From Burkholderiales bacterium (GTDB lineage Bacteria > Pseudomonadota > Gammaproteobacteria > Burkholderiales > SG8-41), in NCBI GenBank assembly GCA_019744975.1, contig JAIETP010000009.1, positions 1 through 64,000 on the forward strand: a stretch of DNA of 64,000 bases. Direction: 5' to 3'. The number at the start of each line of letters is the position of its first letter. The first letter of the stretch is position 1. Below the pieces are notes generated by a model. It ran no database searches. It saw only the letters and a program-made list of their open reading frames with translations, and was not told the DNA's origin. Below, piece after piece: positions 34,869 to 44,819 of the stretch. Both the position numbers and the translations under genes were made by a program.

Positions 34869-35555
34869 ATGAAAAAAACGTTTCCGATTGCCGTGCAGGC
34901 CGTGATGATTGATCTCGACGGCACCCTGCTCGATACCATTCCTGATCTTGCTGCTGCGGCCAACCTGATGCTGGAGGCGCTGGGCCACGCGCCGCTGCCG
35001 CTGGATGCCGTGCGCACTTTCGTCGGCAAGGGCATACCGCGGCTGGTCGAGCGTGCGCTGGCCCGCGACATCGACGGCCATGCCGATGCTGTGGCGATGG
35101 CAGAGGCGCTGCCGGTGTTCGAGCGTTTTTACACCGAGGTCAACGGGCGTTACACCACGGTGTATCCCGGAGTCATGGAGGGCCTGGAGCAATTCCGTGC
35201 CGGCGGTTTCCCGCTGGCCTGCGTCACCAACAAATCCGGCGCATTCACGCTGCCGCTGCTGGAGCGCATGGGTATGGCCCATTTTTTTGCGCAGACCATT
35301 TCCGGCGACACGCTGGCGCGCAAAAAACCCGATCCCATGCAGTTGCTGCATGCCTGCGCGCAGTTTGGTGTTGCACCGGAGCGCATGCTGATGATCGGCG
35401 ACTCGGTGAATGACGCGCAGGCGGCGCGCGCGGCGGGTTGCCCGGTGTTCTGCGTGCCCTACGGCTATAACGAGGGGCTGGCTGTGCAGAGCCTTGATGT
35501 TGATGCTATAGTAGGCGCGCTGACTGAATGTATCCCTTTGATTAAAAAGATTTAA
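34869..35555 (+). CDS. gph: Phosphoglycolate phosphatase
   Basis: HAD-family phosphatase of 228 residues that removes 2-phosphoglycolate, formed from DNA repair or by Rubisco oxygenation. Nucleophile motif DLDGTLLDT (Asp17, Asp19), motif II VTNKSG, motif III lysine in KKPDP, motif IV GDSVNDAQAA. It lies 66 bases after rpe in the same direction and directly before the leader region of trpE. Confidence 0.95.
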   Translation: MKKTFPIAVQAVMIDLDGTLLDTIPDLAAAANLMLEALGHAPLPLDAVRTFVGKGIPRLVERALARDIDGHADAVAMAEALPVFERFYTEVNGRYTTVYPGVMEGLEQFRAGGFPLACVTNKSGAFTLPLLERMGMAHFFAQTISGDTLARKKPDPMQLLHACAQFGVAPERMLMIGDSVNDAQAARAAGCPVFCVPYGYNEGLAVQSLDVDAIVGALTECIPLIKKI

Positions 35556-35581
35556 TCGTGTCTTTAAACGTATTGCTCCCG

Positions 35582-35638
35582 ATGAGGTTGAAAACGGTGT
35601 CTGGCGCCTGGCGCTGGCGTCGCGATTGGCGTTGCTGA
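35582..35638 (+). CDS. trpL: Candidate trp leader peptide (18 residues, three Trp)
   Basis: An 18-codon reading frame between gph and trpE encodes MRLKTVSGAWRWRRDWRC, with Trp at positions 10, 12 and 16. Three Trp codons within seven, 61 bases before the trpE start, is the arrangement expected of an attenuation leader. Support is incomplete: the ATG lacks a clear Shine-Dalgarno, and no GC-rich hairpin with a T-run follows. Two weak alternative foldings are visible: CGCGAT with ATCGCG around the stop codon, and GCTC with GAGC over the trpE ribosome site. Control could thus be translational. Confidence 0.5.
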   Translation: MRLKTVSGAWRWRRDWRC

Positions 35639-35698
35639 TCGCGCGTTGCCGGACTGCTGTTCCGTTTCCGTACCCGAGCTCATTTCGTGGAGCAAGAC

Positions 35699-37183
35699 AT
35701 GACTGAATCTGAATTCGATCGACTCGCCGCCGCGGGTTACAACCGCGTGCCGGTGGTGCTCGAAACCTTTGCCGACCTCGACACGCCGCTGTCGATTTAC
35801 CTGAAGCTTGCCAACCAGCCGTACAGCTATCTGCTGGAGTCGGTGGTCGGGGGTGAACGTTTCGGGCGTTATTCCTTCATCGGCCTCGCCGCCGGCACCC
35901 GCATCGAAGTGCGCGACCACAGCTGCATCGAGGTGCGCGGCGGCAAGGAGGCGCTGCGCGAAGAAGCCGATGATCCCCTGACATTCGTTGAAAATTACCT
36001 GAAACGCTTCAAGGTCGCGACCGATCCACGGCTGCCGCGGTTCTGCGGCGGGCTGGTCGGTTATTTCGGTTACGACACCGTGCGGTACATCGAAAAACGC
36101 CTCGCCCGCAGCAACAAGCGCGACGAATTGGGCACGCCGGACATCCTGCTGCTGGTTTCCGAGGAAATCGCCATTGTCGACAACTTATCGGGCAAGTTGT
36201 CGCTGGTGGTGTATGCCGAACCGGGCAAACCCGGCGCTTACGCCGCAGCGCGTGCGCGGCTTGCCGTGCTGCTGGTAAAACTGCGCGCGCCGGTGAAGCT
36301 GCCGGAAAGTGCACCGACCCAATCCGAACCCGCAGTATCCGGTTTCGGCGAAGCCGCTTATTACAAAGCGGTGGAACGCGCGAAAAAGTACATTTTCGAA
36401 GGCGACATCATGCAGGTGGTGCCGTCGCAACGTATGAGCAAACCCTTCCACGCTTCGCCGCTGTCCTTGTATCGTGCGTTGCGCGCGCTGAATCCCTCCC
36501 CGTACATGTTCTCATTCAATTTCGGTGATTTCCATGTCGTCGGCGCTTCGCCGGAAATCCTCGCGCGGCTGGAAGGCGACGTGGTCACGGTGCGGCCGAT
36601 TGCCGGCACGCGCCGCCGCGGCGCCACACCGGAAGAAGATGCTGCACTGGCGACGGAATTGCTGGCGGACGCCAAGGAGCGTGCCGAGCACCTGATGCTG
36701 GTCGATCTTGGCCGCAACGATGCGGGACGCGTCGCCCAGACCGGCAGCGTCAAAGTCACCGAGCAGATGATCATCGAGCGTTATTCGCATGTGATGCACA
36801 TCGTATCCAGCGTCGAGGCCAAACTCAAACCGGGGCTCAACGCGATCGATGTGCTGCGCGCGACTTTCCCGGCAGGCACGGTGTCGGGTGCGCCCAAGGT
36901 GCGGGCGATGGAAATCATCGACGAACTGGAGCCGGTCAAACGCAGCATTTATGCCGGCGCGGTCGGCTATCTCGGTTTCCACGGCAACATGGATGTGGCA
37001 ATTGCCTTGCGCACTGCGGTGATCAAGGACGGCCGTTTGCATGTTCAGGCGGGCGGCGGCGTGGTCGCTGATTCGCAGCCGGAAGCCGAATGGCAGGAAA
37101 CGCAGAGCAAGGCGCGGGCCCTGCTGCGTGCCGCCGAGATCGCCGAAGCCGGCCTGGATACTCGACTAGATGCGCACGACTGA
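35699..37183 (+). CDS. trpE: Anthranilate synthase component I
   Basis: Large subunit (494 residues) that makes anthranilate from chorismate and ammonia in tryptophan synthesis. The N-terminal regulatory region has the LLES motif (about 40-43) used for Trp feedback binding; the chorismate-binding domain (about 225-480) contains [50 protein letters not shown] and [13 protein letters not shown]. The ATG at 35699 has GGAG 6 bases upstream; a GTG at 35687 is in frame but lies over that site. It leads trpE-trpG-trpD-trpC and is preceded by a candidate Trp leader. Confidence 0.97.
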   Translation: MTESEFDRLAAAGYNRVPVVLETFADLDTPLSIYLKLANQPYSYLLESVVGGERFGRYSFIGLAAGTRIEVRDHSCIEVRGGKEALREEADDPLTFVENYLKRFKVATDPRLPRFCGGLVGYFGYDTVRYIEKRLARSNKRDELGTPDILLLVSEEIAIVDNLSGKLSLVVYAEPGKPGAYAAARARLAVLLVKLRAPVKLPESAPTQSEPAVSGFGEAAYYKAVERAKKYIFEGDIMQVVPSQRMSKPFHASPLSLYRALRALNPSPYMFSFNFGDFHVVGASPEILARLEGDVVTVRPIAGTRRRGATPEEDAALATELLADAKERAEHLMLVDLGRNDAGRVAQTGSVKVTEQMIIERYSHVMHIVSSVEAKLKPGLNAIDVLRATFPAGTVSGAPKVRAMEIIDELEPVKRSIYAGAVGYLGFHGNMDVAIALRTAVIKDGRLHVQAGGGVVADSQPEAEWQETQSKARALLRAAEIAEAGLDTRLDAHD

Positions 37184-37195
37184 AAGGGGGTCGCC

Positions 37196-37765
37196 ATGTT
37201 ACTGATGATTGATAATTACGATTCCTTCACTTACAACCTGGTGCAGTATTTCGGTGAGCTCGGCGAAGAGGTGGCCGTGCATCGCAACGACGAAATCACG
37301 CTGGCTGACATTGCACGACTGAAGCCGGCATGTATTGTCGTGTCACCGGGGCCGTGTACGCCGAACGAAGCGGGCGTATCGGTGCCGCTGATCAAGGAGT
37401 TTGCCGGGAAAATCCCCATTCTCGGCGTCTGCCTTGGCCACCAGAGCGTCGGCCAGGCTTTCGGCGGGAAAATCGTCCATGCGCGGCAGTTGATGCACGG
37501 CAAAACTTCGCCGATCCAGCATGAGGGCGCGGGGGTGTTTCGCGGATTGCCACGGCCGTTTTCGGCGACGCGTTACCATTCGCTGGTGATCGAGCGCAGC
37601 AGTCTGCCCGATTGTCTGGCGGTGACGGCCTGGACCGATGACGGCGAAATCATGGGGGTGCGCCACAAGACGCTGGCGGTCGAGGGGGTGCAGTTTCACC
37701 CGGAATCGATACTGACCGAACATGGCCACCAGATGCTGAAGAATTTCCTCGAGGAAAAACGATGA
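37196..37765 (+). CDS. trpG: Anthranilate synthase component II (glutamine amidotransferase)
   Basis: Class I glutamine amidotransferase of 189 residues supplying ammonia to TrpE. Catalytic Cys in [15 protein letters not shown] and the His/Glu pair in VQFHPESIL; the start [19 protein letters not shown] is the family hallmark. In some bacteria this subunit also serves aminodeoxychorismate synthesis (PabA). It follows trpE by 12 bases and overlaps trpD by 4. Confidence 0.97.
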   Translation: MLLMIDNYDSFTYNLVQYFGELGEEVAVHRNDEITLADIARLKPACIVVSPGPCTPNEAGVSVPLIKEFAGKIPILGVCLGHQSVGQAFGGKIVHARQLMHGKTSPIQHEGAGVFRGLPRPFSATRYHSLVIERSSLPDCLAVTAWTDDGEIMGVRHKTLAVEGVQFHPESILTEHGHQMLKNFLEEKR

Positions 37766-38799
37766 CCGATACGGCGATGAAACCGCAGGAAGCGCTGGCG
37801 CGCATCATCGAGCACCGCGAGATTTTTCACGACGAGATGCTGTCGCTGATGCGGCAGATCATGAGTGGCGAGGTGTCACCGGTGCTGATCGCCGCGATCA
37901 TCTCCGGGTTGCGCGTCAAAAAGGAAACCATCGGTGAAATTGCCGCTGCGGCAACCGTAATGCGCGAATTTGCCACCCAGGTGCCGGTGCCCGATGCGCC
38001 GGAACTGATCGATACCTGCGGCACCGGTGGCGATTCAGCGCACACATTCAACGTGTCGACGGCGGCGATGTTCGTTGCCGCTGCCGCCGGCGCCAAAATC
38101 GCCAAACACGGCGGCCGTTCAGTCTCCAGCAAATCCGGCAGCGCGGACGTGCTGGAATTGCTGGGCGTGAACATCAACCTGAAACCCGAAGCCGTGGCGG
38201 AGTCGATTGCATCTACCGGCATCGGCTTCATGTTTGCGCCCAATCATCACAGCGCGATGAAACATGCCGCACCGGTGCGCCGTGAACTGGGTGTTAAAAC
38301 CATATTCAACATCCTCGGGCCGCTGACCAACCCGGCGGGGGCAAAACAACAGGTGATGGGCGTATTCCATCCCGATCTGGTTGGCATCCAGGCGCGGGTG
38401 CTGCAGCGTCTGGGCAGTCGCCGCGTGATGATCGTGCACGGTCTGGAGGGTCTCGACGAATTGTCGATCAGCGGGCCGACTACGGTCGGCGAACTGAAAG
38501 ACGGTCAGGTGCGCGAATACATGGTGGCGCCGGCGGATGTCGGGCTGAAAACCCACAATAACGCGGCGATCCGCGTCGAAGGTATCGAGCAGTCGCGCGA
38601 TATGCTGCTCGCTGCGCTGGACAACAAGCCGGGTGCGGCGCGTGACATCGTCGCGTTGAATGCCGGGGCAAGCATTTATGTCGCCGGACTGACGCCGACC
38701 CTGATCGACGGTGTCAAAAAAGCGCTGGCCATACTGGACAGCGGCGCGGCGCGGCAGAAGCTTGATCAGTTCGTGGCGTTCACCAAAAACCATGGCTGA
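37762..38799 (+). CDS. trpD: Anthranilate phosphoribosyltransferase
   Basis: Transfers phosphoribose from PRPP to anthranilate, the second step of tryptophan synthesis; 345 residues. The PRPP-binding [17 protein letters not shown] and the glycine-rich [18 protein letters not shown] are intact, and [20 protein letters not shown] is the anthranilate-side motif. It overlaps trpG by 4 bases and trpC by 8, so the whole block is translationally coupled. Confidence 0.97.
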   Translation: MTDTAMKPQEALARIIEHREIFHDEMLSLMRQIMSGEVSPVLIAAIISGLRVKKETIGEIAAAATVMREFATQVPVPDAPELIDTCGTGGDSAHTFNVSTAAMFVAAAAGAKIAKHGGRSVSSKSGSADVLELLGVNINLKPEAVAESIASTGIGFMFAPNHHSAMKHAAPVRRELGVKTIFNILGPLTNPAGAKQQVMGVFHPDLVGIQARVLQRLGSRRVMIVHGLEGLDELSISGPTTVGELKDGQVREYMVAPADVGLKTHNNAAIRVEGIEQSRDMLLAALDNKPGAARDIVALNAGASIYVAGLTPTLIDGVKKALAILDSGAARQKLDQFVAFTKNHG

Positions 38800-39589
38800 C
38801 ATCCTGCAACGCATACTTGCAGTCAAGGCGCAGGAAATCAGCGCGGCGCAGGCGCGCATGCCGCTGATGGAGATGCAGGCTGTGGCACGGGCTACGGCTC
38901 CGGCGCGCGATTTTGCCGGTGCGCTGCGCGCCAAAATAGCTGCCGGCAAACCGGCGGTGATTGCCGAAGTCAAAAAAGCCAGTCCGAGCAAGGGCGTGTT
39001 GCGCGAGCAGTTTGATCCAGCGGCGATTGCCGCCACCTACGAGCGCCACGGTGCGGCCTGCCTGTCAGTGCTGACTGACCACCAGTTTTTCCAGGGCAAG
39101 CTGGATGACCTGAAAGCCGCTCGCGGCGCCTGCAGGTTGCCGGTGTTGCGCAAGGATTTCATGATGGATCCGTACCAGGTCTACGAGGCGCGCGCCGCCG
39201 GCGCCGACTGCATTCTGCTGATTGTCGCTGCACTGGAAGCCAGCCGCATGCGTGAACTCGAAGCCACGGCCTACGAACTGGGCATGGCGGTATTGGTGGA
39301 AGTGCATGATGGTGCTGAACTCGACGCAGCACTGGCGCTCAAGACCCCGCTGATCGGTGTCAACAACCGCAACCTGCGCACCTTCGAAACCACGCTGGAC
39401 ACCACACTGGGTCTGCTGCAGAAAATCCCGGCAGAGCGGCTGGTGATTACCGAAAGTGGCATTCTCAAGCCTCAGGATGTGGAAAAAATGCGCGCCCACG
39501 CCGTGCACGGTTTCCTCGTTGGAGAAGCGTTCATGCGCGCCGCCGACCCTGGTGCGGAACTGGAACGTTTGTTTGGAAAGGCGGCCTGA
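38792..39589 (+). CDS. trpC: Indole-3-glycerol phosphate synthase
   Basis: TIM-barrel enzyme of 265 residues closing the indole ring in tryptophan synthesis. Conserved segments: [11 protein letters not shown] (catalytic Lys), [50 protein letters not shown] and ESGI. It is monofunctional (no PRAI domain). The start at 38792 lies within the end of trpD; a longer frame is only overlap. trpF, trpB and trpA are not in this window. Confidence 0.97.
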   Translation: MADILQRILAVKAQEISAAQARMPLMEMQAVARATAPARDFAGALRAKIAAGKPAVIAEVKKASPSKGVLREQFDPAAIAATYERHGAACLSVLTDHQFFQGKLDDLKAARGACRLPVLRKDFMMDPYQVYEARAAGADCILLIVAALEASRMRELEATAYELGMAVLVEVHDGAELDAALALKTPLIGVNNRNLRTFETTLDTTLGLLQKIPAERLVITESGILKPQDVEKMRAHAVHGFLVGEAFMRAADPGAELERLFGKAA

Positions 39590-39591
39590 CC

Positions 39592-40218
39592 ATGCTGCGC
39601 ATCGACGAACTGATCATCGGTTTTGACAAGGGTTTGCGCACGTTGTTTGCCCCGGCCCGCAGCACCCGTCCGGTTCCCGGCGAAACACTCCCGGATGCCG
39701 ACCTGGACGCCGCGCAGCGCTCCCTCGCTGCAGCGCTGATGCGGGTGAATCACAGTGGTGAAATCTGCGCCCAGGCCCTGTATCAGGGACAGGCGCTGAC
39801 CGCGCGCGATTCCGGCGCACGTGCTGCGCTGGAGGCTGCGGCGCAGGAAGAAACCGAACACCTGGCGTGGACCGAGAGGCGTATTGCCGAACTGGGTGGC
39901 CGCAAGAGCCTGTTGAATCCGCTGTGGTACGCCGGCTCCTTCGCGATCGGTGCGGCGGCCGGTGCGCTGGGTGACAAATGGAATCTCGGATTTCTCGCTG
40001 AAACCGAACGCCAGGTCGAGCGCCATCTTGAGGATCATCTTGCGCGCCTGCCGGTAACTGATCAGAAAAGTCGCGCCATCGTGGAGCAGATGTGCGCTGA
40101 CGAAGCGCGCCATGCCATTACTGCGCGCCAACATGGTGGCGCGGAACTGCCGACACCGGTCAAGGCGGTGATGCAGGTTTCGTCGAAAGTGATGACCGGC
40201 GCTTCGTTCCTGGTGTGA
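39592..40218 (+). CDS. coq7: 3-demethoxyubiquinol 3-hydroxylase (Coq7 type)
   Basis: Di-iron hydroxylase of 208 residues acting at a late step of ubiquinone synthesis on the membrane; it replaces UbiF in many betaproteobacteria. Iron ligands are in [31 protein letters not shown], and MCADEARHA near the C terminus, the ferritin-like pattern of Coq7. It starts 2 bases after trpC, so it shares that transcript. A UbiH-family hydroxylase gene at 22357 acts in the same pathway. Confidence 0.94.
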   Translation: MLRIDELIIGFDKGLRTLFAPARSTRPVPGETLPDADLDAAQRSLAAALMRVNHSGEICAQALYQGQALTARDSGARAALEAAAQEETEHLAWTERRIAELGGRKSLLNPLWYAGSFAIGAAAGALGDKWNLGFLAETERQVERHLEDHLARLPVTDQKSRAIVEQMCADEARHAITARQHGGAELPTPVKAVMQVSSKVMTGASFLV

Positions 40219-40228
40219 CGGACGGAGT

Positions 40229-40651
40229 TTAAGTTTCCGCTTCGCGGATTTCAAAATCGTGGGAGATCGCCGCGGTCTTGCCCAGCATGATCGACGCCGA
40301 ACAGTATTTTTCCGCTGACAGATGCACCGCGCGCTCGACTTGTGCCGCCTTCAGGCCTTTGCCGGTGATGATGAAGTGGAAATGGATTTTGGTGAATACC
40401 TTGGGATCTTCCGCGGCGCGCTCGGAATCGATTTCCAGTACGCAATCGGTGACCGGCGCGCGCGATTTGCGCAGGATGTGCATGACGTCATAGGCGGTGC
40501 AGCCGCCGGTGCCCATCAGCACCACTTCCATCGGCCGGGGGCCCAGGTCGCGGCCGCCGCCTTCCGGCGCGCCATCAATTACCAGCGCGTGGCCGCTGCC
40601 CGACTCGGCGACAAAACTGACATTCTCGATCCACTTGATGCGTGCTTTCAT
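40229..40651 (-). CDS. OsmC/YhfA-family protein
   Basis: Small alpha/beta protein of 140 residues of the OsmC superfamily. The two redox Cys residues of the family are present: one in MGTGGCTAYDVMHIL and one in SAEKYCSASIML. Members reduce organic hydroperoxides, but the closest type (YhfA-like, with RPMEVVLMGTGGC) is poorly characterised. It is convergent with coq7 and shares its direction with the downstream ElyC-like gene (21-base gap). Confidence 0.88.
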   Translation of the reverse strand: MKARIKWIENVSFVAESGSGHALVIDGAPEGGGRDLGPRPMEVVLMGTGGCTAYDVMHILRKSRAPVTDCVLEIDSERAAEDPKVFTKIHFHFIITGKGLKAAQVERAVHLSAEKYCSASIMLGKTAAISHDFEIREAET

Positions 40652-40672
40652 GCCTGCCTCCGCGATCAGCCC

Positions 40673-41425
40673 TCATAAAATGAGGCGCAAACGATACCAG
40701 ACTATGCCGATGACTTCGTGGAAAAACAGCGCGCTGTTGCGCAGTGCCAGCGCGCTCGGCAGAAAATCAAGGATGGTCAGCCGGAAACGCGTGGTGTACG
40801 CCGTTGCGGCCGGGATGACCTTGAATCCGGCGGCCTCGAAAACAAGTTGCGCGCGCGGCATGTGCCAGGCGTGGGTGACCAGATGGATGCTGCGGATGTT
40901 CTCAGCGGCCAGCATGCGGTAGCTGAGGCGGGCGTTGTCCAGCGTATTGGCAGAGCCACCCTCAACCCAGCGCACCGGCGCCGAAAACTCCTGCTGCAGC
41001 GTGCGTTGCATCAGTTCCGCTTCGGTCTGCGGACTGTCTTCGGAGCTGCCGCCGCTGACCAGGATGGGCAGCCCTGTCCGGCGTTGCAGATGCGCCGCGT
41101 AACGCAACCGCACCAGTGTGGCCCCATGCACGGTGTCGCCGCCGAACTCCGGTGCACTGTGCGATTTGCCGCCGCCCAGCACGACGATTGCGGCGCCGCC
41201 ATCCGTCGTGGCTGCTGGCGGCTGTGGTTCCCAGCCGGCGAGCAGAACATGCGCGGTCAAGGGCATCGAGAGTACATACAACGCTGCCAGGCCGCTGGCG
41301 ATCAGCCCTGTGCCGAGGCGCGGCCAGCGGCAGCGCAACGCCAGGCCACCGGCCATGGCCAGAATCAGGATGCCCGGAGGCAACAACAGTGCGGTCAGTG
41401 TATTGGTTAATTGCCAGGACAGCAT
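40673..41425 (-). CDS. ElyC/YdcF-family (DUF218) membrane protein
   Basis: Inner-membrane protein of 250 residues. Two N-terminal hydrophobic helices (about 5-30 and 38-65) are followed by a DUF218 domain (about 75-240) with IVVLGGGKSH, LVSGGSSEDSPQTEAELM, NTLDNARLS and LVTHAWHMPRAQLVF. ElyC (SanA/YdcF group) is needed for envelope integrity and use of the undecaprenyl carrier in E. coli; the reaction is unknown. The start is 148 bases from rplM, divergent. Confidence 0.9.
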   Translation of the reverse strand: MLSWQLTNTLTALLLPPGILILAMAGGLALRCRWPRLGTGLIASGLAALYVLSMPLTAHVLLAGWEPQPPAATTDGGAAIVVLGGGKSHSAPEFGGDTVHGATLVRLRYAAHLQRRTGLPILVSGGSSEDSPQTEAELMQRTLQQEFSAPVRWVEGGSANTLDNARLSYRMLAAENIRSIHLVTHAWHMPRAQLVFEAAGFKVIPAATAYTTRFRLTILDFLPSALALRNSALFFHEVIGIVWYRLRLIL

Positions 41426-41430
41426 TGTCG

Positions 41431-41448
41431 TAAATTATTGTTTTTAAA
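41431..41448 (-). repeat. Degenerate copy of the AT-rich 18-mer (copy f)
   Basis: Minus strand TTTAAAAACAATAATTTA; from AAAAAC onward it matches copy a at 15 of 17 positions. It lies just upstream of the ElyC-like gene. Weak on its own and listed only because of the five better copies. Confidence 0.35.
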
Positions 41449-41503
41449 AAGTTTTTTGACGAATCGCGGCTGTGGTAACCGATATCGGGAAAGTGTCTGA
41501 AGT

Positions 41504-41533
41504 TTGACACATCCGCTTGATTTCCCATAGAAT
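41504..41533 (+). promoter_or_regulatory. Sigma-70 promoter of rplM-rpsI
   Basis: TTGACA (41504-41509, consensus) and TAGAAT (41528-41533, 5 of 6) are separated by 18 bases, placing transcription start near 41540 and leaving about 34 bases of leader before the rplM ATG. This is the best promoter match in the window. Confidence 0.8.
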
Positions 41534-41573
41534 TCGCGGTTTCCCTGAATCACGAGAGCGCGCAGGAACAAGC

Positions 41574-42002
41574 ATGAAAACCTATTCCGCAAAACCGAGC
41601 GACGTCAAACGCGACTGGTACGTGGTTGACGCCTCCGACAAAGTGCTGGGCCGGCTCGCCGCGGGGATCGCGCATCGCCTGCGCGGCAAACACAAGCCCG
41701 AGTTCACCCGCCACATCGACACCGGTGATTTTATCGTTGTTGTCAACGTCGACAAGCTGCGTGTGACCGGCAACAAGGCCAAGGACAAGCTCTACAACCG
41801 CCACAGCGGTTATCCCGGCGGCCTGTACACCACGAACTTTGAAAAAATGCAGGAAAAATTTCCGGCACGCGTACTCGAAAAAGCGGTGAAGGGCATGCTG
41901 CCCAAGGGACCGCTCGGTTACGCGATGCTGAAAAAAATGAAAGCCTATGTGGGTACCGATCACCCGCATGTCGCCCAACAGCCCAAGACCCTCGAAATCT
42001 AG
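41574..42002 (+). CDS. rplM: 50S ribosomal protein L13
   Basis: Ribosomal protein of 142 residues, an early 50S assembly protein. [29 protein letters not shown] and the tail [18 protein letters not shown] are typical. The ATG at 41574 has AGGAA 6 bases upstream and fits the family start; 19 extra residues upstream are not needed and would lie largely within the leader. It forms a two-gene operon with rpsI (11-base gap). Confidence 0.98.
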   Translation: MKTYSAKPSDVKRDWYVVDASDKVLGRLAAGIAHRLRGKHKPEFTRHIDTGDFIVVVNVDKLRVTGNKAKDKLYNRHSGYPGGLYTTNFEKMQEKFPARVLEKAVKGMLPKGPLGYAMLKKMKAYVGTDHPHVAQQPKTLEI

Positions 42003-42013
42003 GATCACAGACC

Positions 42014-42406
42014 ATGGCAGTTCAAAAGAACTACGGTACCGGCCGGCGCAAAAGCGCAGTGGCCCGTGTTTACCTGCAGCCCGGCAAGGGCAGCATCGTC
42101 GTCAACGGCAAACCGGTCGACGAATTCTTCTCGCGTGAAACCGGCCGCATGGTCGTGCGCCAGCCGCTGGCGCTGATCGAGAAGCTGGATACCTTCGATA
42201 TCAAGGTCAACGTGACCGGCGGTGGCGAATCCGGGCAGGCCGGTGCAGTGCGCCACGGCATCACCCGCGCACTGATCGATTACGACGCCGCGCTGAAACC
42301 GGTACTGCGCAAGGCGGGCCTCGTCACGCGCGACGCGCGTGAAGTCGAACGCAAAAAAGTCGGTTTGCGCAAAGCGCGGCGGCGCAAGCAGTTCTCCAAG
42401 CGGTAA
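42014..42406 (+). CDS. rpsI: 30S ribosomal protein S9
   Basis: Ribosomal protein of 130 residues. The start [16 protein letters not shown] and the C-terminal tail [11 protein letters not shown], which reaches the P-site tRNA, are diagnostic. It is co-transcribed with rplM and ends in a strong hairpin terminator. Confidence 0.98.
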   Translation: MAVQKNYGTGRRKSAVARVYLQPGKGSIVVNGKPVDEFFSRETGRMVVRQPLALIEKLDTFDIKVNVTGGGESGQAGAVRHGITRALIDYDAALKPVLRKAGLVTRDAREVERKKVGLRKARRRKQFSKR

Positions 42407-42432
42407 CGCATTTTTTGGCAGAACAGTGTTCG

Positions 42433-42460
42433 GACAAAGCCGCCCCAGGGCGGCTTTGTC
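42433..42460 (+). terminator. Terminator of the rplM-rpsI operon
   Basis: Perfect 12-bp stem GACAAAGCCGCC (42433-42444) with GGCGGCTTTGTC (42449-42460) and a CCAG loop, 27 bases after rpsI. The internal A/T tracts supply the U-run in part; only GTCT follows, so some factor help is possible. Confidence 0.8.
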
Positions 42461-42518
42461 GTCTCTGGCGGAAGTGTCGTTATAAGCCGACAAACCGGCG
42501 GACAGGGAAGGGCGGGAC

Positions 42519-43580
42519 ATGACGGAGAAGACCATCAAGGTGGGAATCGTCGGCGGCACCGGGTATACCGGGGTCGAATTGCTGCGTTTGCTGGCCCAGC
42601 ATCCGCATTGCGAGTTGCGCGCGATCACTTCGCGCAAGGAAGCCGGCATGCCGGTGGCCGAGATGTTTCCGAATCTGCGCGGCCGGGTCAGCCTGCGCTT
42701 CAGCGAGCCTGCTGCGTCGGGCCTCGATCAATGTGACGTGGTGTTTTTTGCGACGCCCAACGGGGTGGCGATGCAGGAAGCACGCGTACTGGTCGACGCC
42801 GGGGTGAAGGTCATCGACCTGGCTGCCGACTTCCGCATCCGTGATGTGGCGGTCTGGGAACAGTATTACAAGATGAAACATGCCTGCCCGGAACTGGTGG
42901 CCGAGGCGGTGTACGCCTTGCCCGAAATCAACCGGGCTGAAATCAAAAAAGCCCGTGTGATTGCCAATCCGGGGTGTTACCCAACCGCAGTCCAACTGGG
43001 TTTTTTGCCGCTGATCGAGGCCGGCTGCGTCGATGTCGGCCATCTGATTGCCGATGCCAAGTCCGGCGTGTCCGGCGCCGGCCGCAAGGCTGAAACGCAT
43101 ATCCTTCATGCCGAGGCCGCTGATAATTTCAAGGCCTACGGTGTCGGCACCCATCGCCATCAACCGGAAATTGCGCAAGGACTGGTCCGCGCCGCCGGAA
43201 AACCGGTCGGCCTGGTGTTTGTACCGCATTTGACGCCGATGATCCGCGGCATCCATGCCACGCTGTATGCGCGGCTGACTGACTCGGCAAAAGCGTCAAT
43301 GACAGCGTCGGGTTTGCAGGCATTGTATGAAAAACGCTATGCCGGCGAAGCGTTTGTCGACGTGATGCCGGCAGGCAGCCATCCCGAAACGCGTTCGGTG
43401 CGCGGTGCCAACCAGTGCCGTATTGCCGTGCACCAGCCGCAGGGCGGGGACACCGTGGTCGTGTTGTCGGTGATCGACAACCTGGTCAAGGGAGCGGCCG
43501 GCCAAGCCGTGCAGAACATGAATATCCTGTTCGGGTTGGCCGAGGATACCGGTCTGACCCAGGTGGCCTTGCTGCCCTGA
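42519..43580 (+). CDS. argC: N-acetyl-gamma-glutamyl-phosphate reductase
   Basis: NADPH-dependent reductase of 353 residues, third step of arginine synthesis. The nucleotide-binding [17 protein letters not shown] is near the start, the catalytic Cys is in [13 protein letters not shown], and the His is in the GTHRHQPEI / PHLTPMIRG region. Cytosolic. It lies 58 bases after the rpsI terminator, so it probably has its own promoter; the next gene begins 4 bases after its stop. Confidence 0.96.
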   Translation: MTEKTIKVGIVGGTGYTGVELLRLLAQHPHCELRAITSRKEAGMPVAEMFPNLRGRVSLRFSEPAASGLDQCDVVFFATPNGVAMQEARVLVDAGVKVIDLAADFRIRDVAVWEQYYKMKHACPELVAEAVYALPEINRAEIKKARVIANPGCYPTAVQLGFLPLIEAGCVDVGHLIADAKSGVSGAGRKAETHILHAEAADNFKAYGVGTHRHQPEIAQGLVRAAGKPVGLVFVPHLTPMIRGIHATLYARLTDSAKASMTASGLQALYEKRYAGEAFVDVMPAGSHPETRSVRGANQCRIAVHQPQGGDTVVVLSVIDNLVKGAAGQAVQNMNILFGLAEDTGLTQVALLP

Positions 43581-43584
43581 TGGC

Positions 43585-44334
43585 ATGAAGCGCACGCTCA
43601 AAAACATCGTGCGCCGTTTCGGCATCGACGCACCGCGACTCGCGGTGCGCCCACACATGCCTTGGTACTGGCGCTGGAGCGGTGTGGTTGCCGGCGGGAT
43701 GCTGGTTGCCGGCGTGGCCTGGTTTACCTATGACTTTGGCCTGGAATACGCCGGTTTTCGCCAGGGAGAGGCGACGCGCCTGCGCGCGCAGCTCGACGAA
43801 ACTGTACGCAAGCAGCAGGTCGAACTCGCGGAACTGAATGCCAAAACCGCAGCCGCCGAACGCCAGTTGCAGATCGAACGCGCAACCTACGGCGACCTTG
43901 CGCGTCAGGTCAAATCGCTGGCCCAGGAAAACGCCACGCTGAAGGAAGATCTCGCGTTTTTCCAGTCGCTGACCGCCGCCACCGGCAAGGAAGGCGCTGT
44001 CAGCATCAACCGTTTCCGCCTGATGCCGGAGACCGTCCCCGGTGAATATCGCTACCAGCTGCTGCTGGTGCAGACGGGGGAGCGGGCCAAAGAGTTCAAC
44101 GGCCGCTTGCAGTTCGTATTGAATCTGCAGCAGGATGGCCGTAAAGTAGTCCTGATGCTGCCGCCGGATCCCAAGGCGGCGTCCAAGGAATATCAGGTCA
44201 GTTTCAAGCTGTTCCAGCGCGTCGAGGGCATGTTCAGGATTGCTCCTGGTGCGGCGGTCAAGGGTCTGCAGGTGCGCGTGTTTGAAGGCAACTCCGATGC
44301 ACCGAAATTGACCCACAATGTCACGATTTCATAG
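43585..44334 (+). CDS. Membrane-anchored coiled-coil protein (DUF6776-like)
   Basis: Protein of 249 residues that I know only as a conserved hypothetical family near argC and bactofilin in betaproteobacteria. One transmembrane helix is at about 30-52, a coiled coil at about 60-125 (long runs of Glu, Leu, Gln, Ala), then a beta-rich domain (about 135-249: INRFRLMPETVPGEYRYQLL, YQVSFKLFQRVEGMFRI). The topology puts the C-terminal part in the periplasm. It is 4 bases after argC and 14 bases before the bactofilin gene, so a link with bactofilin scaffolds and cell shape is plausible. Confidence 0.75.
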   Translation: MKRTLKNIVRRFGIDAPRLAVRPHMPWYWRWSGVVAGGMLVAGVAWFTYDFGLEYAGFRQGEATRLRAQLDETVRKQQVELAELNAKTAAAERQLQIERATYGDLARQVKSLAQENATLKEDLAFFQSLTAATGKEGAVSINRFRLMPETVPGEYRYQLLLVQTGERAKEFNGRLQFVLNLQQDGRKVVLMLPPDPKAASKEYQVSFKLFQRVEGMFRIAPGAAVKGLQVRVFEGNSDAPKLTHNVTIS

Positions 44335-44348
44335 CGGGAGACATCATC

Positions 44349-44756
44349 ATGTTCGGTAATAAACCCAGCAAACCCCAGAATCGCATCGATTGCCTGATCG
44401 GCGCGGGAACCGTGATCAAGGGCGATCTGACCTTCGACGGCGGACTGCGCGTGGATGGCCTTGTGCACGGCAACGTGATTTCCGTGGAAGGAAAACCGGG
44501 CACGCTGGTTCTGTCGGAAGCCGCCCGCATCGAAGGTGAAATCCGCGTCTCCCATGTGGTTATCAACGGCACGGTGGTTGGCCCGGTGCATGCCGCCGAT
44601 TACGTCGAACTGCAGAGCAAAGCGAATGTCACAGGGGATGTGTATTACCGGACCCTGGAAATGCAGCTGGGTGCCGTGGTGCAGGGTCGGCTGGTCTACC
44701 AGGATGACGTCAAAGCCGATAAAGTCGTCAAATTCAAGCCCGCATCGGCCGAGTAA
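44349..44756 (+). CDS. Bactofilin
   Basis: Polymer-forming cytoskeletal protein of 135 residues. The central domain (about 15-110) is built from short repeating beta turns with alternating Gly and hydrophobic residues (GDLTFDGGLRVDGLVHGNV, EGEIRVSHVVINGTVVGPV), the right-handed beta-helix of the DUF583/bactofilin family. Bactofilins scaffold peptidoglycan enzymes and chromosome proteins at the membrane. An AGCGGGAGAC site lies just before the ATG. Co-directional with the coiled-coil membrane protein gene. Confidence 0.93.
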   Translation: MFGNKPSKPQNRIDCLIGAGTVIKGDLTFDGGLRVDGLVHGNVISVEGKPGTLVLSEAARIEGEIRVSHVVINGTVVGPVHAADYVELQSKANVTGDVYYRTLEMQLGAVVQGRLVYQDDVKADKVVKFKPASAE

Positions 44757-44819
44757 GCGCTGGCAGGTGCCGGGGGATATAATGTCCCCTGCAGCACAGC
44801 ACTGAATCAGGAGCAAACC

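Noticed and set aside
34041-35351. Upstream extension of apaG to a 563-residue protein
   Set aside because: The extra residues are antisense to rpe and gph; ApaG is about 125 residues in the family.
35639-35698. Classical intrinsic terminator of a trp attenuator
   Set aside because: I looked for a GC-rich hairpin followed by Ts between the leader frame and trpE and found only a 4-bp CGGA/TCCG stem.
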